Shown here: positions 56,773 to 64,000 of the stretch, one piece after another
Layout: each line of letters begins with the position of its first letter
Numbering within the stretch: the stretch's first letter is position 1
Source: Pseudoduganella plicata
Lineage (GTDB): Bacteria > Pseudomonadota > Gammaproteobacteria > Burkholderiales > Burkholderiaceae_D
DNA length: 64,000 bases
Assembly (NCBI RefSeq): GCF_004421005.1
Contig: NZ_CP038026.1
Location: 62,001-126,000, forward strand
Reading direction: 5' to 3'
Position numbers and translations under genes: made by a program
The notes under the pieces: generated by a model
Database searches by the model: none
The model's input: only the letters and a program-made list of their open reading frames with translations
What the model was told of the DNA's origin: nothing

Positions 56773-58074
56773 TCAATCCTTCAGATACCCATGCCGGCGC
56801 GAATCCGGCATGATCCAGGAAGCCGCCAGCGCGACCGCGCAGACGGCGGCAACGTACCAGAAGAACGCGCTCTCATGCCCGTTCGACTTGAACAGCAGCG
56901 CCACGTATTCCGCGGTGCCGCCAAACAGCGCATTGCCGATGGCGTAGGACAGGCCAACGGCCAGCGCCCGCACCTCCGGCGGGAACATCTCCGCCTTGAC
57001 GATGCCGCTGATGGAGGTATAAAAGCTCACGCCGGCGAGCGCCGAGAGGATCAGCGCCAACGCGGCAAACGGCGTCTGCACCTGGCCGATGGCCGTCATC
57101 AGCGGCACGGTGCCCAGCATCGTCAGGATGCCGAAGCAGATCATCATGTTGCGTCGTCCGATGCGGTCGGACAGCGCGCCGAACGCCGGCTGCAGCAGCA
57201 TGAAGCAGAACAGCACGGCCGTCATCACGAGCGTCGCCGTTTCCGCATTCATGTGCGCCGTGTTGACAAGGTACTTCTGCATGTAGGTCGTGTACGTGTA
57301 GAACGCCAGCGAGCCGCCGGCCGTGTAGCCCAGCACCGTCAGCAGCGCGCGCGGGTGCTGCAGGATGCCCTTGATCGTGCCGGCCTGGGCGTTCTTGCGC
57401 GACGCTTCCGTCGTCGTCTCGACCAGTGCGCGGCGCAGGAACAGCGCCACGACGGCGGCCGCCGCGCCGATGACGAACGGGATGCGCCAGCCCCAGTCGC
57501 GCAGCTCTTCCGGCGACAGGAACTGCTGCAGCACGACGAGGACGAGGGTTGCCAGCAGCTGCCCGCCGATCAAGGTCACGTACTGGAACGATGCGTAGAA
57601 GCCCCGTTTGCCGGCGACTGCCACCTCGCTCATGTAGGTCGCGCTGGTGCCGTACTCGCCGCCCACCGACAGGCCCTGGATCAGGCGCGCGACCAGCAGC
57701 AGCAGCGGCGCGAAGTGGCCGATGCTGGCGTACGTGGGCAGGCATGCCACCATCAGGGAGCCGAAGCACATCATCAGCACGGAAATCATCATGGAGTTGC
57801 GCCGGCCGTATTTGTCGGCGATGCGCCCGAACAGCCACCCTCCCAGGGGGCGCATGAAGAAGCCGACGGCGAAGATGCCGGCCGTGTTCAGCAGCTGCGA
57901 CGTCGGGTCGCCTTTCGGGAAGAAGGCAGCGGCAAAATACAGCGATGTAAAGGAGTAGGCGTAGAAGTCATACCACTCGACGAGGTTGCCAGAGGAGGCA
58001 CCGATGATCGAGAAGACAGGATTATGGATCTTGTGGTCGTGGGGTTTTGAGTCGAAGGTCGTGGAATCGGACAT
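56773..58074 (-). CDS. MFS metabolite:H+ symporter
   Basis: Inner-membrane permease of 433 residues with twelve predicted helices. The opening [21 protein letters not shown] and the loop [18 protein letters not shown] are typical of the MHS family (KgtP/ProP/ShiA). The substrate is probably an organic acid such as 2-oxoglutarate, but this is inference. ATG 58074 follows GGAG. It is alone in its unit. Confidence 0.9.
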   Translation of the reverse strand: MSDSTTFDSKPHDHKIHNPVFSIIGASSGNLVEWYDFYAYSFTSLYFAAAFFPKGDPTSQLLNTAGIFAVGFFMRPLGGWLFGRIADKYGRRNSMMISVLMMCFGSLMVACLPTYASIGHFAPLLLLVARLIQGLSVGGEYGTSATYMSEVAVAGKRGFYASFQYVTLIGGQLLATLVLVVLQQFLSPEELRDWGWRIPFVIGAAAAVVALFLRRALVETTTEASRKNAQAGTIKGILQHPRALLTVLGYTAGGSLAFYTYTTYMQKYLVNTAHMNAETATLVMTAVLFCFMLLQPAFGALSDRIGRRNMMICFGILTMLGTVPLMTAIGQVQTPFAALALILSALAGVSFYTSISGIVKAEMFPPEVRALAVGLSYAIGNALFGGTAEYVALLFKSNGHESAFFWYVAAVCAVALAASWIMPDSRRHGYLKD

Positions 58075-58160
58075 GGTTGCTCCGCTTAAGTCAGAGCCCC
58101 GATAATACCGGCTGGACCGCCTCAGGCCGTGCCCGATTGGCGCGCATCCACCGTTCGACG

Positions 58161-58188
58161 AAAAAAGCCCCCGCCGGAAGGCAGGGGC
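58161..58188 (-). terminator. terminator of the Lys/Ala-rich protein gene
   Basis: On the minus strand GCCCCTGCC and GGCGGGGGC form a 9-bp stem with one mismatch, followed by six T, 53 bases past the stop at 58241. Confidence 0.75.
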
Positions 58189-58240
58189 AAGGGAGGGGGT
58201 ACTTTCGTTATTGTTTTGTAGCAGCCTGAGAGTGGCCTTG

Positions 58241-58573
58241 TTATCGGGTTTGCGCAGCGACGCTGTCGTGCTTGTCTTCCTTGGCGTCAGCTTTCTTGTG
58301 GGCTGCCTTGCTGTGTGCCTTGGCTTTCTTTTCCTTCGCATCGGCCTTTGCTTCGGCGACGTCCTTCTTCGCCTCGGTCGATTCCTTTGCCACTTTGGCG
58401 TCGGCCTGGGCTACTTCCTTCGCTTCCTTGGCTTCCGCCTTGGCAGCAGCCTTGGTTTCCTTCGCTTCCTGTTTCCCGACATGCGTATCGGCGTGAGCGG
58501 CCGGCGCGGCGGTTTGGGCGAATGCAGCGCCTGCGAACAGACCGGCGATCATGGTGGCGATAATCTTTTTCAT
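58241..58573 (-). CDS. exported Lys/Ala/Glu-rich helical protein
   Basis: A 110-residue protein of unknown function. Signal peptide [19 protein letters not shown], then about 85 residues built from KEAKEAKA-type units that should form a single charged helix or coiled coil. No cysteine and no aromatic residue in the mature part. AAGGAAT precedes the ATG. Periplasmic stress or envelope roles are possible but unsupported. Confidence 0.8.
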   Translation of the reverse strand: MKKIIATMIAGLFAGAAFAQTAAPAAHADTHVGKQEAKETKAAAKAEAKEAKEVAQADAKVAKESTEAKKDVAEAKADAKEKKAKAHSKAAHKKADAKEDKHDSVAAQTR

Positions 58574-58755
58574 GACGTATTCCTTCAGAAGTTAAAGTCC
58601 GGGTGGTGCACCTTGCAGTCCAATCTGCACGTGTCACTGGGCAGAAAACGCCGCCCGTTTCACACCAGTTGACGCCGATTACAAGTGTTACAAATTGCCG
58701 CTCTTCTGTTAGCTGACGTACCGAACGCTGCGCGTGCGGCGCCTACAGTGGCAAC

Positions 58756-61479
58756 ATGAACGATTCCCTCAAAACCTATAAAGCCAAGCGCAACTTCGCC
58801 ATCACGCCGGAGCCGGCGGAGGGCGGCGAGGTTGGGGTGGAGGCACTGACCTTCGTCATCCAGAAACACTGGGCGACGCGGCTGCATTACGACTTTCGCC
58901 TGGAGCTGGACGGCACGATGAAAAGCTGGGCCGTGCCGAAAGGGCCCAGTTACGACACGCACGACAAGCGCATGGCGGTCCATGTCGAAGACCATCCCAT
59001 TTCGTACAACGACTTCGAGGGCACGATCCCGGAAAAGCAGTACGGCGCCGGCAAGGTCATCATCTGGGACAAGGGCACGTGGCATCCTCTCGGCGATCCG
59101 CACCAGGGCTACCGCGACGGCAACCTGAAGTTCGAGCTGCGTGGCCACAAGCTGCGCGGCAAATGGGTGCTGATCCGCATGAAACGCTCGGGCGAGAAAC
59201 AGGAACCGTGGCTGCTGATCAAGGAGAAGGACGACTACGTGCGCTCCGCCGACGAGTTTTCCGTCATCGACGAGATGCCCGACAGCGTCAGGATGCTGGG
59301 CATGCCGACGGCCGAGCAGCTGACGCCGGCCGCCGGGGAGGCCGAGGAAACGGCGCGCGAGCATGCGGCGCCGGCCCGCAAGAAAGCGGCAGCAGGCAAG
59401 ACGCCGGCAAAGACCGCACCGGCAAAGAGCGCACCGGCAAAGACCGCCGTGGAGAAGAAGCCGGCCCGCAAGGGCGCCGGCAAGGAGGCGCCGGCAGTCG
59501 GCAGCCGCGTGGCGCTGCCCGACACGTTCACGCCCGAGCTGGCGACGCTGGTCGATGCGCCGCCCGGCGATCCGCACGACTGGCTGTTCGAGATCAAGTT
59601 CGACGGCTACCGGCTGCTGGCCCGCGTGGATGGCAAGGACATCCGCCTGATCACGCGCAACGGCAATGACTGGACGCACAAGCTCGAACCCTTGCGCGAC
59701 GCGATCGAAAAGATGAAGCTGCCGAAAGGCTGGTACGACGGCGAGATCGTCGTCCACGACGCGAGCGGCCGGCCCAATTTCGGCCTGCTGCAGCAGGCGT
59801 TCGACGGCACCAGGACCAGCAATATCGTCTACTTCATCTTCGATGCGCCTTACCTGGACGGCTACGACCTGCGCGACGTGCCGCTGGCGCAGCGCCGCGA
59901 ACTGCTCAAGACCGTGATGGACCGCGCGGGCAACGACGTCGTGCGCTACTCGGCCGAACTGGACGCCCCGCCTCAGGAGATGGTGGCTGCAGCCTGCCAG
60001 ATGGGCCTCGAAGGCATCATCGGCAAGCGCCGCGATTCGACGTATGTATCGCGCCGCTCGCCCGACTGGATCAAGCTCAAATGCGCGCAGCGCCAGGAGT
60101 TCGTCATCGGTGGCTATACGGATCCGAAGGGATCGCGCGTGGGCATCGGCTCCCTGCTGCTGGGGTACTACGGCGAAGACGGCAAGCTGCACTACGCCGG
60201 TAACGTGGGCGCTGGCTTTAATGAAACGGGCTTGCGCGACATTGTCGCCCGGCTGAAGAAGCTGGCCAGCGACACCAACCCGTTCGCGCCGACCAAGGCG
60301 ATCGAGAAGCGCGCGCACTGGGTCAAACCGACTCTGGTGGCCGAGGTGACGTTCGGCGAATGGACGGGCAGCGGCTCGATCCGGCATTCCGTCTTCCAGG
60401 GACTGCGCGCGGACAAGAAGGCAACGAGCGTGACGCGCGAGAAGGCGGCTCATATGGAAACGCTGGTGGAGGGAACCATGCAGACACAGAGTGCGGCGAA
60501 GGCTGCGAAAGCAAAACCGGCGGCAAAGACGAAAGCCGCGGCAAAACCCGAAGAAAAGCGCGCGCCGGCAGGACTGGACGCGGACAGCCGGCTGCCGGCG
60601 TCGCTGAAGGTGACGAACCCGGACCGCCTGATCGACCCGGCCAGCGGCACGACCAAGATCGGCCTGGTGCGCTACTACGCGCTGGTGGCGGACTTGATGC
60701 TGGAACACCTGAAGGGGCGGCCCGTCGCGCTGGTGCGGGCGCCCGCCGGTGTCGGCGGCGAGCTGTTCTTCCAGAAGCACTCGGAAACAGGCAAGCTGCC
60801 CGGCGTGAAGCAGTTCCCGCAGGAGCTCGACCCGGACCATCCGCCGATGCTCGAAGTGGCGACGATGCAGGGGTTGCTGTCGTCGGCGCAGTGGAACGTC
60901 GTCGAGTTCCACACGCAGAACGCGTTCGGCAAGAACTACGAAAAGCCGAACCGCATGATTTTCGACCTCGACCCCGGCCAGGACGTGTCGTGGAAGCAGA
61001 TCCAGGAAGCGGCCCAGCTGATGCGGGCGTTCCTGGCCGAGCTGGGTCTGCCGTCGTTCCTCAAGACGAGCGGCGGCAAGGGCCTGCACGTCGTCGTACC
61101 CATCAAGCCGCAGCACGACTGGGATACGATGAAGGGCTTTACGAAGGCGATTGTCGAACACATGTCGGCAACGCTGCCGGACCGGTTCGCGTTCAAGAGC
61201 GGGCCTAAAAACCGTGTCGGCAAGATCTTCATCGACTACCTGCGCAACGGCCGCGGCGCCACCACCGTTGCCGCCTGGTCGGCCCGCACGCGCGCCGGCC
61301 TGGGGATCTCGGTGCCGGTCGACTGGAGCGAGCTGGAACACCTGCGCGGCGGCGATCACTGGACGGTCGCCACCGTGCACGACCGGCTCGACGAGGGCAA
61401 CACGCCGTGGGCGGATTACGCGAAGAGTGCCGTCAGCATCACCAAGGCGATGAAGCAGCTGGGGTACACGGGGCCCTGA
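58756..61479 (+). CDS. ligD: ATP-dependent DNA ligase D (NHEJ), three-domain
   Basis: Multifunctional end-joining enzyme of 907 residues. Order: phosphoesterase (1-180; HWATRLHYDFRLELDGT), a Lys/Ala-Pro linker, ATP-dependent ligase (about 255-560; nucleotidyl Lys in EIKFDGYRLLAR), a second linker, and polymerase/primase (about 600-905; IFDLDPGQDVSW, YLRNGRGATTVAAW). It works with Ku, encoded convergently 66 bases away. The strong domain match makes the call secure. Confidence 0.96.
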   Translation: MNDSLKTYKAKRNFAITPEPAEGGEVGVEALTFVIQKHWATRLHYDFRLELDGTMKSWAVPKGPSYDTHDKRMAVHVEDHPISYNDFEGTIPEKQYGAGKVIIWDKGTWHPLGDPHQGYRDGNLKFELRGHKLRGKWVLIRMKRSGEKQEPWLLIKEKDDYVRSADEFSVIDEMPDSVRMLGMPTAEQLTPAAGEAEETAREHAAPARKKAAAGKTPAKTAPAKSAPAKTAVEKKPARKGAGKEAPAVGSRVALPDTFTPELATLVDAPPGDPHDWLFEIKFDGYRLLARVDGKDIRLITRNGNDWTHKLEPLRDAIEKMKLPKGWYDGEIVVHDASGRPNFGLLQQAFDGTRTSNIVYFIFDAPYLDGYDLRDVPLAQRRELLKTVMDRAGNDVVRYSAELDAPPQEMVAAACQMGLEGIIGKRRDSTYVSRRSPDWIKLKCAQRQEFVIGGYTDPKGSRVGIGSLLLGYYGEDGKLHYAGNVGAGFNETGLRDIVARLKKLASDTNPFAPTKAIEKRAHWVKPTLVAEVTFGEWTGSGSIRHSVFQGLRADKKATSVTREKAAHMETLVEGTMQTQSAAKAAKAKPAAKTKAAAKPEEKRAPAGLDADSRLPASLKVTNPDRLIDPASGTTKIGLVRYYALVADLMLEHLKGRPVALVRAPAGVGGELFFQKHSETGKLPGVKQFPQELDPDHPPMLEVATMQGLLSSAQWNVVEFHTQNAFGKNYEKPNRMIFDLDPGQDVSWKQIQEAAQLMRAFLAELGLPSFLKTSGGKGLHVVVPIKPQHDWDTMKGFTKAIVEHMSATLPDRFAFKSGPKNRVGKIFIDYLRNGRGATTVAAWSARTRAGLGISVPVDWSELEHLRGGDHWTVATVHDRLDEGNTPWADYAKSAVSITKAMKQLGYTGP

Positions 61480-61508
61480 GTCGTCCGGGGATTGGAGCTG
61501 GAATAAGC

Positions 61509-61540
61509 AGGCCAGTGGCACCGGAAGGTGCCACTGGCCT
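61509..61540. terminator. bidirectional hairpin between ligD and ku
   Basis: Perfect 14-bp stem (AGGCCAGTGGCACC / GGTGCCACTGGCCT) with a GGAA loop between the convergent stop codons. No T run, but stem strength and site suggest termination or 3' end protection. Confidence 0.6.
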
Positions 61541-61545
61541 CAGCA

Positions 61546-62688
61546 TCATGCGGCCTTGCGGCGCGTGCTCGAGGACTTCGATGCGGCCGGCTTGGCGACC
61601 GCCTTCTTAGCCGCCGGCTTGGCTGCAGGCTTTGCCGCGGCCTTCTTCGCCACCGTTTTCGACGCGGCGGCCTTGGCCGGGCTGCCCTTGGCCTTGGCGG
61701 TAGCAGTGCTCTTGCTGGCGGAACCCGTGGACCCGCTGCTCCGGGCATTCACGCTGCCGGCACTGCCCCGCGGCACCGGCCGGCGTGCCTTCGGCGGCGG
61801 TTCGTCGTCGTCCGAGTCCTCGTCCGCCTCGTCGGTCTGCTCCTCCTCCTCCTCCTCCTCGGCCGCTTGCGCCGCCTTGCCCTTGCCGGGTTTGGCGCCG
61901 AGCGACTGCTTCAGCAGCGCGACCAGGTCGATGACGTTCGAGCTGGGCGCTTCCTCGTCGCCGTCCTTGGACGGCATCGTGATCGTTTTGGTCTGCTTCG
62001 CCTTGATCTTCTTTTCGACCAGGGCAAGCACATCATCTTTATAGGTGTCGTGGTACTGCTCCGGCGCCCATTCCTCGCTCATCCCTTCCACGAGCGAGAG
62101 CGCCATTTCCAGTTCCTTTTCCTTGATGCCGGTGGCCTTCATGCCTTTTTCCGGCAGGTCCAGGCCTTCCGTGTCGCGGATCTCGTCCGCGTAGCGCAAG
62201 GTGTTCATGATGATGCCGTCTTCGGCCGCCACCAGTGCGCACAGGTGCTGCTTGGTGCGGATGACCACAGTGGCGATGGCGATCTTGCCGGCCCGGCGCA
62301 GCGTTTCGCGCAGCAAGGCATAGACCTTCGCGCCGCCGCGGCCTGGCGCCAGGTAGTAGGGCGTCTCGTAGTACGTCAGCGGAACATCCTCGGCATCGAC
62401 AAATGCCTGGATGTCGATCGTCTGCGTGGCCTTGACGTTGGCCTGGCGCAGGTCTTCATCCGACAGCACCACGTATTCGCCGTCCGCGTATTCGTAGCCC
62501 TTGATGATGTGGTCCCACGTGACTTCCTTGTTGTTCGACTTGTTGTAGCGCTTGTAGCCGATGGGCGAGAAGTCGCGTTTGTCGAGCATCGTCAGATCGA
62601 GCTCGTTCTGCTTGATGGCCGAGTACAGCTCGACCGGGATGTGGACCAGTCCGAAACTGATGGCGCCTTTCCAGAGCGAGCGTGCCAT
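61546..62688 (-). CDS. ku: non-homologous end joining protein Ku, with long basic tail
   Basis: DNA-end-binding homodimer of 380 residues that recruits LigD. The core (1-265) starts MARSLWKGAISFGLVHIPVELY. It is followed by an acidic run (EEEEEEEQTDEADEDSDDDE) and then about 90 residues of Lys/Ala/Pro/Ser repeats (KKAAAKPAAKPAAKKAVAK). Usual bacterial Ku is under 300 residues, so the tail is long. Extended Lys-rich tails are known to add DNA binding. AGGAGG precedes the ATG. Confidence 0.95.
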   Translation of the reverse strand: MARSLWKGAISFGLVHIPVELYSAIKQNELDLTMLDKRDFSPIGYKRYNKSNNKEVTWDHIIKGYEYADGEYVVLSDEDLRQANVKATQTIDIQAFVDAEDVPLTYYETPYYLAPGRGGAKVYALLRETLRRAGKIAIATVVIRTKQHLCALVAAEDGIIMNTLRYADEIRDTEGLDLPEKGMKATGIKEKELEMALSLVEGMSEEWAPEQYHDTYKDDVLALVEKKIKAKQTKTITMPSKDGDEEAPSSNVIDLVALLKQSLGAKPGKGKAAQAAEEEEEEEQTDEADEDSDDDEPPPKARRPVPRGSAGSVNARSSGSTGSASKSTATAKAKGSPAKAAASKTVAKKAAAKPAAKPAAKKAVAKPAASKSSSTRRKAA

Positions 62689-62710
62689 GATGGTGTCCTC
62701 CTGCGGTTAA

Positions 62711-62730
62711 AGGGCGGCTTGCGCCGCCCT
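62711..62730 (-). terminator. hairpin between the SDR gene and ku
   Basis: AGGGCGGC/GCCGCCCT perfect 8-bp stem with a 4-base loop in the 48-base gap. On the minus strand it is followed by TTAA only, so partial termination or processing is likely. Confidence 0.45.
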
Positions 62731-62736
62731 CGGGGT

Positions 62737-63744
62737 TCAGCCGACGCTGCCGGTGATCGGCAGGATGATGCCGGTGATGTAGCTGGCGCAGCTTGGCGCG
62801 GCCAGGAACACATATGCCGGCGACAGTTCTTCCGGCTGGGCCGGACGTTTCATGTCCGTGCTCTGGCCGAACTGCGAGATTTTCTCGGGCGTCTGGTCGG
62901 CCGGGTTCAGCGGCGTCCAGACCGGGCCCGGCGCGACGGCGTTGACGCGGATGCCTTTCTCCAGCACGTTCGACGCCAGCGACATCGTGAATGCATGGAT
63001 CGCGCCCTTCGTGGACGAGTAGTCCAGCAGCTTCGACGACCCCTGCAGGCCCGTCACCGAGCCGGTGTTGATGATCGACGCGCCCTTCTTCAGGTGCGGC
63101 AGCACGGCCTTGGCCATGTGGAAGTAGCCGTAGATATTGGTCTTCATCGTCAGGTCGAAGCGCTCTTCCGTCAGGTCCTCGAGCGAGTCCGCGTGCTCCT
63201 GGAAGGCCGCGTTATTGACGAGGATGTCGATCTTGCCGAATGCCTGCAGTGTTTCATCGACGGCGTGCTTGCAGAAGGCCATGTCGCGCACGTCGCCGGG
63301 AATGAGGATGCAGCGGCGGCCTTCCGCCTCGATGCAACGCTGCGTTTCGACGGCGTCTTCCTGCTCGTCGGCCAGGTAGACCAGTGCCACATCCGCACCT
63401 TCGCGCGCGTACAGCACGGCCACCGCGCGGCCGATGCCCGAGTCGCCGCCCGTGACGATGGCGCTCATGCCTTCGAGCTTGCCGCTGCCCTTGTAGCCGG
63501 GTGCCATGAACTGGGGCTTCAGTTCCATGTCGGCTTCGATGCCGGGTTTCTCCAGGTGCTGGCTGGGGAAGTCGCCATCCGGGAAGTCGTGCGTGCCGGC
63601 TTGCACGCCCCCCTTTTCGTCGCCGCCGCCTTCGGACTTGTTCGCGTCGCGCGCGTCCTGCTCCTGCTGGATTTCTCGCTGCAGGTTGCCGACATTGCCG
63701 GCCTGGTTGAGTGATTCGTTCTGACTGTTCTGCGAATTCGACAT
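62737..63744 (-). CDS. stress-type short-chain dehydrogenase with disordered N-terminus
   Basis: NAD(P)-dependent oxidoreductase of 335 residues. The first 80 residues are hydrophilic and disordered (QEQDARDANKSEGGGDEKGG), then the SDR core with TGGDSGIGRAVAVLYAREG, the NNAAFQ segment and the catalytic Tyr/Lys in YSSTKGAIHAF. This matches the YdaD/YhdF/YghA general stress group. It lies 48 bases upstream of ku on the same strand, so both may be induced together. Confidence 0.9.
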   Translation of the reverse strand: MSNSQNSQNESLNQAGNVGNLQREIQQEQDARDANKSEGGGDEKGGVQAGTHDFPDGDFPSQHLEKPGIEADMELKPQFMAPGYKGSGKLEGMSAIVTGGDSGIGRAVAVLYAREGADVALVYLADEQEDAVETQRCIEAEGRRCILIPGDVRDMAFCKHAVDETLQAFGKIDILVNNAAFQEHADSLEDLTEERFDLTMKTNIYGYFHMAKAVLPHLKKGASIINTGSVTGLQGSSKLLDYSSTKGAIHAFTMSLASNVLEKGIRVNAVAPGPVWTPLNPADQTPEKISQFGQSTDMKRPAQPEELSPAYVFLAAPSCASYITGIILPITGSVG

Positions 63745-63861
63745 TGCGTGTTCTCCATGGGTAAGCGTGAGAAATACGAAGGGTCAGTATTGTCAATCGG
63801 ACGTGTTGCGACAGTGCGCTTGCGCACACATGCGTGCGAGCGCCGCCGCGGGCGACGTGGA

Positions 63862-63887
63862 AATAGTGTTTTAAGTTAAATACTATT
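63862..63887. promoter_or_regulatory. AT-rich palindrome in the divergent promoter region
   Basis: AATAGTGTTT and AAATACTATT are arms of a 26-base palindrome with one mismatch and a TAAGTT centre. It lies between the SDR gene and the rightward start at 63952, so it may control either. Confidence 0.4.
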
Positions 63888-63951
63888 GTTATTTTTGTAC
63901 AGTCTGGCAAACTGTCGGCATCTGCGTCATATCTGTGGGAGTTTGTAAAGC

Positions 63952-64000
63952 ATGTCGGAATCCGGTCCTGGCCGCATTGGCCTGTTCGTTCATCCGGAAG
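63952..64000 (+). CDS. start of a gene cut by the window end
   Basis: ATG 63952 opens a frame MSESGPGRIGLFVHPE that stays open to the last base; GGGAG lies about 10 bases upstream. Too short to identify. Confidence 0.45.
   Translation, partial: MSESGPGRIGLFVHPE

Noticed and set aside
61813..61862. Short tandem TCC/TCG triplets inside ku
   Set aside because: They encode the acidic Glu/Asp block of Ku and keep the frame; not an independent repeat element.

Overview
The window looks like chromosomal DNA from a free-living, GC-rich betaproteobacterium, most probably Burkholderiales and an Oxalobacteraceae of the Massilia/Duganella kind. That placement is inferred from strong G/C third-position bias, long antisense shadow frames, a fused indolepyruvate ferredoxin oxidoreductase with an AsnC regulator, chromosomal class A and subclass B3 beta-lactamases, many c-di-GMP and histidine kinase genes, and a LigD/Ku repair pair. 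No phage, insertion sequence, CRISPR array or plasmid function was recognised.

Layout. 1-9.9 kb: end of a chemotaxis receptor, an Rrf2 regulator divergent from a thioredoxin-reductase-like flavoprotein, a phosphopantetheinyl transferase, a D-2-hydroxyacid dehydrogenase, AraC and Lrp regulators, and the 1197-residue indolepyruvate ferredoxin oxidoreductase. 10-14.7 kb: a low-complexity exported protein, then a four-gene operon (zinc alcohol dehydrogenase, His-rich protein, small membrane protein, FAD/Rieske oxidoreductase) and a NUDIX hydrolase. 14.9-21.8 kb: an outer-membrane-protein/periplasmic-binding-protein/GGDEF-EAL operon and a hybrid histidine kinase. 21.8-33.3 kb: small exported proteins, D-tartrate dehydratase with its LysR regulator, an HDOD protein, dadA with an Lrp regulator, a GNAT acetyltransferase, an unrecognised TerB/dynamin-like membrane protein and a type II NADH dehydrogenase.

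33.5-42.6 kb is a signalling block: a soluble kinase, hemerythrin, two hybrid kinases, a REC-GGDEF protein and a PAS-REC protein. At 42.9-43.3 kb lie three identical tRNA-Arg(ACG) genes. 43.5-56.7 kb holds lldD, a class A beta-lactamase, a LysR/dehydrogenase pair, a catalytically degenerate alpha/beta hydrolase, a complete RND efflux operon, a YfiH-family gene and a subclass B3 metallo-beta-lactamase. 56.8-64 kb holds an MFS transporter, a Lys/Ala-rich exported protein, LigD, Ku and a stress-type short-chain dehydrogenase.

How the parts work together. Several genes sit divergently from a probable dedicated regulator: Rrf2/flavoprotein, Lrp/indolepyruvate oxidoreductase, LysR/tarD and Lrp/dadA. 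Efflux plus two beta-lactamases form an intrinsic-resistance neighbourhood. Three genes (the 14.9 kb outer-membrane protein, tarD and the NADH dehydrogenase) read through only if one base is added to or removed from a homopolymer run. This suggests assembly errors, or less likely real frameshifts, and any function drawn from those genes depends on it.
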